The notes under the pieces are model-generated. The model worked only from the letters and a program-made list of their open reading frames with translations. It did no database searches and was not told where the DNA came from. From VAYN01 sp963702075 (GTDB lineage: Bacteria > Actinomycetota > Thermoleophilia > Solirubrobacterales > 70-9), in contig OY969703.1 of the NCBI GenBank assembly GCA_963702075.1, forward strand, positions 2,542,001-2,606,000: a stretch of 64,000 bases of DNA, given 5' to 3'. Below are positions 58,139-64,000 of this stretch, in pieces. A program made the translations under genes and the position numbers. Every line of letters begins with the position of its first letter. Position 1 is the stretch's first letter.

Positions 58139-58805
58139 AGGAAGGGAAGGGCGCCAGGCCCGCGTGCCAAGGGCCGGGCGGGTAGGTGTGGATGCCGCTC
58201 TCGTCCATCTCGCCCTGCAGCCGCCGGAACAGCTGGCCGGCGTTTTTCAGCGCCGCCTTCAGTTCGGCCTCGCTGCGCTCGCCGAGCCGCCAGAGGAACC
58301 AGAGCTGGCGGTCGTTGACGCCGAAGTCGACCTCGCCCTGGATCGTCGTCACCCAGCCGAGGAAGCCGGGGCTGAAGAGCTCTCGCAGCGCCACCGGGTC
58401 GTAGTCCTTCGGCACCGTCGCCAGGAAGCGCTTGTTGAAGTCGATCGACTCGAACTCGACCTTGCGCTGGAAGCGCTGGGTCACCACCTCGTGGCCCTCG
58501 ATCGACTCGACGTTGAAGGCCGGCGCCACCTGCGCCAGGTCCGGCATGTGGGCCTTGGCTAGGAGCGCCGTCGGCAGCACCGCCTTGTTGAAGAAGCCGC
58601 CGACTTCCTTTTCGTCGGCGTCGCAGGAGGAGCCCCAGAAGCCCTCGGTCAGCTGGCCCGTCAGCCGGTTGACGCCGCCGACGCAGAGCGCGACCGGCCC
58701 GTCTTTCGGGTTGATCCCGCCCACCGGCTCGTAGGTGAGGCCGTTGCGCTCGCCGTAGCGGCTCACCGTCGCGGCCCATTCCTGCGCTTCGGTCTTGGCA
58801 CCCAC
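58137..58805 (-). CDS. Hypothetical protein
   Basis: A 222-aa protein with no signal peptide. I do not recognise a family. It has an N-terminal GTG start (MGAKTEAQEWAATV), a region rich in Gly (GGINPKDGPVALCVGGVNRLTGQLTEGFWGSSC), and alternating strand-helix segments in its second half (ERSEAELKAALKNAGQLFRRLQGEM). It is divergent from LemA, with 62 bp between them, and shares a bidirectional terminator with the NUDIX gene. Confidence 0.6.
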   Translation of the reverse strand: MGAKTEAQEWAATVSRYGERNGLTYEPVGGINPKDGPVALCVGGVNRLTGQLTEGFWGSSCDADEKEVGGFFNKAVLPTALLAKAHMPDLAQVAPAFNVESIEGHEVVTQRFQRKVEFESIDFNKRFLATVPKDYDPVALRELFSPGFLGWVTTIQGEVDFGVNDRQLWFLWRLGERSEAELKAALKNAGQLFRRLQGEMDESGIHTYPPGPWHAGLAPFPS

Positions 58806-58867
58806 GCCACGATCCTATTTGTCGGCGTTAGGATGCCTTCGAGTCCGGTCCCCCAACAGGAGCCCCA

Positions 58868-59428
58868 ATGACCATCGTCATCATCGTCGTCGTCGTAGTC
58901 CTGATCCTCGCGGTCCTCTACTACATCGGGAAGCGCAACTCGATCATCGCCTCGCGCAATCGGGTCGACGAGTCCTGGAGCGGGATCGACGTGCAGCTGA
59001 AACGGCGCCACGACCTCGTCCCCAACCTCGTGGAGACGGTCAAGGGCTACGCCGAGCACGAGAGCGCGACCTTCGAGAAAACGACCCAGGCGCGGGCCGC
59101 CGCGATGCAGGCGCAGGGGGTCGAGGAGACCGCGAAAGCCGAGCAGCAGCTGACCCAGGCGCTGGCCGACGTCAAAGCCGTCGCCGAGAACTACCCGACC
59201 CTGCGGGCGACCGAGAACTTCCAGCAGCTGAGCCGCAACCTCTCCGAGCTCGAGGACGAAATCCAGGCCTCGCGCCGGATCTACAACTCCAACGTGCAGT
59301 CCTACAACACCTCGATCCAGCAGTTCCCGGGCTCGATCATCGCCAACCAGGGCGGCTTCACCCCTCGCGAGTACTTCGAGATCGACGAGGCCGACCGCGC
59401 CACGCCCCAGGTCAGCTTCGGCAAATAG
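58868..59428 (+). CDS. LemA family membrane protein
   Basis: A 186-aa LemA protein: one N-terminal TM helix (IVIIVVVVVLILAVLYYIG) then the soluble helical domain with SRNRVDESWSGIDVQLKRRHDLVPNLVETVKGYA and the C-terminal FTPREYFEIDEADRATP. Family members are membrane-anchored with an unknown role, often near TPM or DUF3137 proteins. Here the divergent hypothetical gene at 58137 takes such a place. Start ATG 58868. Confidence 0.92.
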   Translation: MTIVIIVVVVVLILAVLYYIGKRNSIIASRNRVDESWSGIDVQLKRRHDLVPNLVETVKGYAEHESATFEKTTQARAAAMQAQGVEETAKAEQQLTQALADVKAVAENYPTLRATENFQQLSRNLSELEDEIQASRRIYNSNVQSYNTSIQQFPGSIIANQGGFTPREYFEIDEADRATPQVSFGK

Positions 59429-59456
59429 CCCGCTCCCCGCAGCACCCTAGAATCCG

Positions 59457-59657
59457 ATGGCAATGACTACCGAGACCAAGGACGCGACGCAGTGGATCTG
59501 CGAGAGCTGCGGCTTCATCTACGACCCGGCGATCGGCGATCCGGACGGCGGCATCCCGCCGGGAACCGCATTCGAGGACATCCCCAAAGACTGGTTCTGC
59601 CCCGTCTGCGGCGCCCGCACGACCGACTTCCGCCCTCTGGAGCCGGGCGAGGCCTAA
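59457..59657 (+). CDS. Rubredoxin
   Basis: A 66-aa iron protein. The Fe(Cys)4 site is formed by C15 and C18 (CESCG) and C48 and C51 (CPVCG), with the conserved DWFCPVCGA. It is a small electron carrier. It lies 25 bp before a GMC oxidoreductase gene, so it may donate or accept electrons there, or serve SOD/peroxide stress, as the SOD gene follows. Start ATG 59457. Confidence 0.93.
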   Translation: MAMTTETKDATQWICESCGFIYDPAIGDPDGGIPPGTAFEDIPKDWFCPVCGARTTDFRPLEPGEA

Positions 59658-59681
59658 GCCGCCGCTAGGCTTGACTGGCTG

Positions 59682-61276
59682 ATGAGCCAGTACGACTACG
59701 ACTGGGTTGTTGTCGGCTCCGGGTTCGGGGGCTCGGTCTCCGCCCTGCGCCTGGCCGAAAAGGGCTACAAGGTCGCCGTCCTGGAGTGCGGCAAGCGCTT
59801 CACCGACAAGGACTTCCCGAAGTCGACCTGGGACATCCGCCGCTACTTCTGGGCGCCGCGGCTGGGCCTGCGCGGCATCTTCCGCCTCTCTACCTTCAAG
59901 GACGTCTCGGTCGTCAGCGGCAGCGGCGTCGGCGGCGGCAGCCTCGGTTACGCGAACACCCTCTACGTCCCGCCCGCGAAGTTCTTCGAGGACCCGCAGT
60001 GGGGCGACATGGCCGACTGGGAGAGCGAGCTGGCGCCGCACTACGCCGAGGCGCAGCGGATGCTCGGCGTCGCCGAGGTCGAGACCGACGACGCCGCCGA
60101 CGAGCTCCTGCGCGAGTACGGCGAGCACATCGGCGTCGGCGACACCTACCGCAAGACCCCGGTCGGGATCTACTTCGGCGAGCCCGGAAAGACCGTCGCC
60201 GACCCCTACTTCGGCGGCGAAGGGCCAGACCGCACCGGCTGCACCTACTGCGGGCGCTGCATGGTCGGCTGTCCCCGCGGGGCCAAGAACACGCTGGTCA
60301 AGAACTACCTCTATCTGGCCGAACAGCGCGGCGTCGAGGTGATCCCCGACCGCACCGTGACCGAGATCCGCCCGCTCGGCGCCGAGGACGGCTCAGAGGG
60401 CTACTCGATCGCCAGCGAACGCTCCGGGATGATCCCCGGCCGCGGCCGTCGCACGATCAAGGCCCGCGGCGTCGTCGTCGCAGCCGGCGCCCTCGGCACC
60501 AACAAGCTGCTGCAGCGCTGCCGCCTCGGCGGCGCCCTGCCCCGCATCTCCAACCGCCTCGGCGAGCTGGTCCGCACCAACAGCGAGATGATCCTCGCGG
60601 TCACCGTCCCGGAGGACTACCCGGACGACCTGACCAAACGGGTGGCGATCAGCGGCAGCATCTACCCCGATCCCAACACCCACATCGAGACCGTCTCCTA
60701 CGGCAAAGACGGCGACTCGATGGGGCTGCTCTACACGCTGCTGGTCGGCGACGGCACCCGCGTCACCCGGCCGCTGAAGCTGGTCGGGCAGATCCTCCGC
60801 CACCCGCTCAACTTCGCCAAGGCCCTCTACCCCAAGGGCTGGTCGCGCCGCACGATCATCCTCCTGGTGATGCAGACGCTCGACAACGCGATCGCCCTGC
60901 GTCCCCGCCAGAAACGTTCGGGCAACGTCTGGCTGCAGACCGAACAGGATCCCGAGAAGCCGAACCCGACCTTCATCCCGGTCGCCAACGACGCCGCCGA
61001 ATGGCTCGCCAAACGGACCGGCGGCCTCGCCCAGAGCTCGGTCACCGAGGCGCTCTTCAACGTCCCGAGCACCGCCCACATCCTCGGCGGCGCGGTGATC
61101 GGGCACAGCCCCGAGGACGGCGTCGTCGACGCCCGCCAGCGGGTCTTCGGCTACGAGAACCTGCTCGTCTGCGACGGCTCGGCGGTGCCGGCGAACGTCG
61201 GCGTCAACCCCAGCCTGACGATCACCGCCCTCGCCGAGCACGCGATGAGCGAGGTTCCCGCAGCCTCAGAGCCCAG

Positions 61277-61304
<28 letters not shown>
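59682..61304 (+). CDS. GMC-type flavin oxidoreductase with Cys cluster
   Basis: A 540-aa FAD enzyme of the glucose-methanol-choline type. The dinucleotide fold is VVVGSGFGGSVSALRLAEKG (residues about 9-28), and the C-terminal NVGVNPSLTITALAEHAM fits cholesterol oxidase-like members. Residues 187-198 are CTYCGRCMVGCP, a C-x2-C-x2-C-x3-CP sequence like those that ligate [4Fe-4S] clusters. The Cys cluster is also found in several actinobacterial GMC oxidoreductases. Start ATG 59682. It overlaps the SOD gene by 28 bp at the 3' end. Confidence 0.85.
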
Positions 61305-61876
<572 letters not shown>

Positions 61877-61918
61877 CGCAGCTCCTTTTCGCGGTTTGAA
61901 GTCCGCCTCGGAGCCTAG

Positions 61919-63064
61919 CTATTCCGGCGTCGCTTCTTCGACCGGTGCCGAGCCTTCGACTTCGCCCTTCTTGTCGGTGCCGATCCGGGGCACCGCGGCG
62001 GCATCGCCCCCGGTCCATTCGTTGAACCGGTACCAGGCCGGCTTCGCCTCCCGTTCCCTGGTCAGCAGCCCGGCGGAGCCGCAGAAGATGCAGTTGCCGC
62101 CTTCGTCGGACCAGGTGAACCACCAGACGCCGCCGACCCCCCAGCGGACGCGGTTGGCGGAGAGCATCGCGAAGGACTTGGAAAGCTGGAAAGCCTGGCC
62201 GAAGAGGCCGCGCTGCCAGCGGCTCGGGCCGTCGGCCGATCCCCAGCCGAGCTCGGTGACGAAGAGCGGCGTGCCGAAGTCGTGATGGCGGCGCATGATC
62301 CGCCGCAGGTTGCGCAGCTGCGCGCCCATCGCGGTGGCGTCGGCGACGTAGGGGTGCAGGGCGACCCCGTCGAAGTACCTCTTGACGTTGCGGGAGCGGT
62401 AGAGGCGCGAGAGGAAGTCGCCGGAGGCGATGTTGGGGGGGATCTGCAGCGGCCGGCCGAAGAGGCCGCCGAGGATCACCTGCGACCCCGGTGCGTGGCG
62501 GTGGATGATCCCGCCGGCGATCCGGATCAGGGTCGCGAAGCGCGCCGGTTCCGGGCGGGTGGCGAAGGTGACCAGGTTCTCCTCGTTCCAGATTTCCCAA
62601 CGGCGGATCGGGAAGTACGGGAGTTCGTCTTCTTCGCGCCAGAACGAGCCGCCCGGCCCGTAGCGGGCAACCGCGGCCCGCACGAAGGAGGCCCAGGCGC
62701 GGCGCTGCCGGGCGGTCTTCACCGGCAGGTCGATCCCCAGCGGCGCCACCCATTTCGGGGTGCCGGTGAGGACGGGGAAGATCGACAGCCCGGCGTGCGC
62801 CGCCAACCGCACTTCGTGGTCGAACCCGCTCCACTGCCGCTCGGAGAAGGCGGGGCTCTCGGGCTCGACCGCCCCCCAGAACAAAGGCAGCCGGACGCTG
62901 GTGATCCCGGCTTCCCGCATCAGCTCGTAGTCCTTGGCGCTGCTCGCGCTCTGCGGCGAGATGCCGATGAAGCCGGGCGGCAGGTAGCCGGGCGCAGCCG
63001 CCGGCAGAGCCGTCAGCGCCAGCACAGCCAGGATCGTCGAAATCAAGCCCCGTGCCATCGTCAT
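61919..63064 (-). CDS. Exported glycoside hydrolase, clan GH-A type
   Basis: A 381-aa exported protein with signal peptide (MARGLISTILAVLALTALPAAA). It has a TIM-barrel pattern with WEIWNEEN (putative acid/base Glu) and TELGWGS (nucleophile Glu), fitting clan GH-A such as GH5 or GH39. The last 40 residues are charged and probably unstructured. Start ATG 63064 or 63058. The tRNA-Pro gene lies 85 bp upstream. Substrate polysaccharide unknown. Confidence 0.78.
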   Translation of the reverse strand: MTMARGLISTILAVLALTALPAAAPGYLPPGFIGISPQSASSAKDYELMREAGITSVRLPLFWGAVEPESPAFSERQWSGFDHEVRLAAHAGLSIFPVLTGTPKWVAPLGIDLPVKTARQRRAWASFVRAAVARYGPGGSFWREEDELPYFPIRRWEIWNEENLVTFATRPEPARFATLIRIAGGIIHRHAPGSQVILGGLFGRPLQIPPNIASGDFLSRLYRSRNVKRYFDGVALHPYVADATAMGAQLRNLRRIMRRHHDFGTPLFVTELGWGSADGPSRWQRGLFGQAFQLSKSFAMLSANRVRWGVGGVWWFTWSDEGGNCIFCGSAGLLTREREAKPAWYRFNEWTGGDAAAVPRIGTDKKGEVEGSAPVEEATPE

Positions 63065-63148
63065 CGAATGGAACCGCCCACCCGCCCAAAGTAGCGGCAC
63101 ACCGCCGCCGGACTCCCACTTCCACCGTCCGGCATAATCAACTGCTCT

Positions 63149-63222
63149 CGGGGCGTGGCGCAGCCTGGTAGCGCGCACCGTTCGGGTCGGTGAGGTCCCC
63201 GGTTCAAATCCGGGCGCCCCGA
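63149..63222 (+). tRNA. tRNA-Pro (CGG)
   Basis: A complete cloverleaf of 74 nt: acceptor CGGGGCG with CGCCCCG, D stem GCGC/GCGC, anticodon stem CACCG/CGGTG with loop TTCGGGT (anticodon CGG, reading CCG), and T arm CCCGG-TTCAAAT-CCGGG. The discriminator is A at 63222. CCA is not encoded. Followed by AT-rich DNA including AAGATTTTTTTATCTT at 63311-63326. Confidence 0.95.
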
Positions 63223-63333
63223 TGTAGATAACAGCATCCGGCCAATCTGCCGTCGTCCAGCGAAATTTCGAGCCGCCGCCCGGGGTGACAGCCGTCGCGG
63301 AGTTTTACATAAGATTTTTTTATCTTTCCTAAA

Positions 63334-63369
63334 CTCCTCTTCCACCCTTTGGTGACGCTGGAAGAGGAG
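63334..63369 (+). promoter_or_regulatory. 11-bp stem covering the ribosome-binding site
   Basis: CTCCTCTTCCA (63334-63344) and TGGAAGAGGAG (63359-63369) are perfectly complementary with a 14-nt loop. The right arm contains the AGGAG that serves the ATG at 63377 (7-nt spacing). Folded, the stem would hide the ribosome site. The second purine stretch AGAGG (63368-63372) only partly escapes. Confidence 0.6.
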
Positions 63370-63376
63370 AGGATCG

Positions 63377-64000
63377 ATGTCCGTAACGAAAGTGAGCGCC
63401 GGGGACAGTGCCGTGTTCTTCGAGAGCTCGGTGGAGGACCGCCAAGCGCTCGCCGAAACGGTGGCGGCCAGTTCCACTCGGTCCGCCGATGAGGTCACCG
63501 GCCTCGTGGAGGACCTTGCAGAGCACGAGAAGGCCCTGCTCGACTGGATGGGCCGCGCCCCTGAGAACGCAGAGCTGTTCCTCGAGGATCCGTTGGCGGC
63601 GCTCGAGAAAGCCGGTCTCGGAATCGGCGCCGAGACGGTCGCACGCCTGCGAAGCGTCGCCGAGGATCTCGCCGGGTCGACCTCGGTCGCCGACCCCACG
63701 CCCCCTCCCGGCGATCGCCGTCCCAGCCCCGCGGCCGCGGCAGGTACGCCGACGCTGAAGCTGCAGGGCTGGGACCTGGTCGCTGCGAACACTCAAAAAG
63801 CACTCAACAACGCCTTCGCCCTTCTCTTCGCGGCGGGTCTGATCCCGAAAACCTTCACCGAACGAATCGGCGCGACCGAGGTGACGGTGAACGTCGGAGC
63901 CCCTTCGATCGATCTCGATCCCACCACCGCCGGGGGGCGAAAAGGCGTCGTCGGGATCACCTCTCAGATCGAATCGGGCTCGATCAAAGGGCCGGTCGAT
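63377..64000 (+). CDS. TULIP/P47-like protein with leader-like N-terminus (partial)
   Basis: The gene runs off the window; 208 codons are visible from ATG 63377. Residues about 1-100 are helical and contain ELFLEDPLAALEKAGLGI (67-84), similar in pattern to nitrile-hydratase-type leader peptides (FLxDPxAALxxAGI). A Pro-rich linker (about 107-125) follows. From residue 129 on, LQGWDLVAANTQKALNNAF and strands TEVTVNVGAPSIDL resemble the start of TULIP-fold proteins of the P47/OrfX type, which bind lipids. The family call is tentative because the gene is cut. The mRNA hairpin at 63334 covers its ribosome site. Confidence 0.45.
   Translation, partial: MSVTKVSAGDSAVFFESSVEDRQALAETVAASSTRSADEVTGLVEDLAEHEKALLDWMGRAPENAELFLEDPLAALEKAGLGIGAETVARLRSVAEDLAGSTSVADPTPPPGDRRPSPAAAAGTPTLKLQGWDLVAANTQKALNNAFALLFAAGLIPKTFTERIGATEVTVNVGAPSIDLDPTTAGGRKGVVGITSQIESGSIKGPVD

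Overview
The window is GC-rich chromosomal DNA from an actinobacterium, most likely class Thermoleophilia (Solirubrobacterales or a relative). That placement is inference. It rests on codon use, many GTG starts, two deazaflavin (F420)-type oxidoreductases, a DUF559/AbiEi-type gene, paired stop-start overlaps (ATGA, GTGA) and a set of very large secreted proteins with beta-propeller, fibronectin and DUF11 modules. No rRNA, CRISPR array or complete prophage was seen. One tRNA gene, tRNA-Pro(CGG), lies near the right end.

Layout. 1-3600 is an accessory patch of lower GC: two small genes, an AAA+ ATPase, an IS1-type transposase and an antitoxin-like/GNAT pair. 3600-8800 holds DegV, a three-gene membrane operon (44-aa protein, holin-like, DUF3618), a TetR-nitrilase pair with a perfect palindrome in front, an SDR and a frameshifted DUF559 gene. 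8842-11907 encodes a cyclase-AAA-TPR signalling protein. 11904-20101 is an acyl-CoA catabolic locus: MerR, CaiB-type CoA transferase, BKACE, acyl-CoA carboxylase beta subunit and enoyl-CoA hydratase on the minus strand, divergent from two acyl-CoA dehydrogenases and a SnoaL-like protein. 20253-21206 is a tandem winged-helix regulator behind a 13-bp inverted repeat.

21985-32740 is a block of exported proteins: a Cys-bearing RTX-like protein, a 1204-aa DUF11 protein, a 1143-aa NHL/FnIII/propeller protein, a tandemly duplicated Cys-terminal family and a lipoprotein. A distant paralogue of the duplicated family lies at 40736, and another exported protein at 49561. 32856-46487 is mostly housekeeping and lipid metabolism: flavodoxin, SDRs, lactonase-like MBL protein, PlsC, GlpK, GT2, a free biotin carrier domain, ECH, AlkA-like glycosylase, CHASE-GGDEF and GH3.

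46532-49508 is bioB-bioF-bioD, and bioA is separate at 54359. Biotin made here would serve the 70-aa carrier domain and the acyl-CoA carboxylase. 51549-53704 is a MarR-DHA2 efflux operon with a repeated operator. 55715-57377 is an ECF sigma factor with an overlapping DUF4349 membrane protein. 58868-61304 runs LemA, rubredoxin and a GMC oxidoreductase with a four-Cys cluster, followed by SOD, a glycosidase and the tRNA. The window ends inside a gene whose product resembles TULIP/P47 lipid-binding proteins and carries a leader-like N-terminus. Its Shine-Dalgarno sequence lies inside a perfect 11-bp stem. This partial gene, the exported-protein block and the acyl-CoA locus are the best candidates for undescribed biology.
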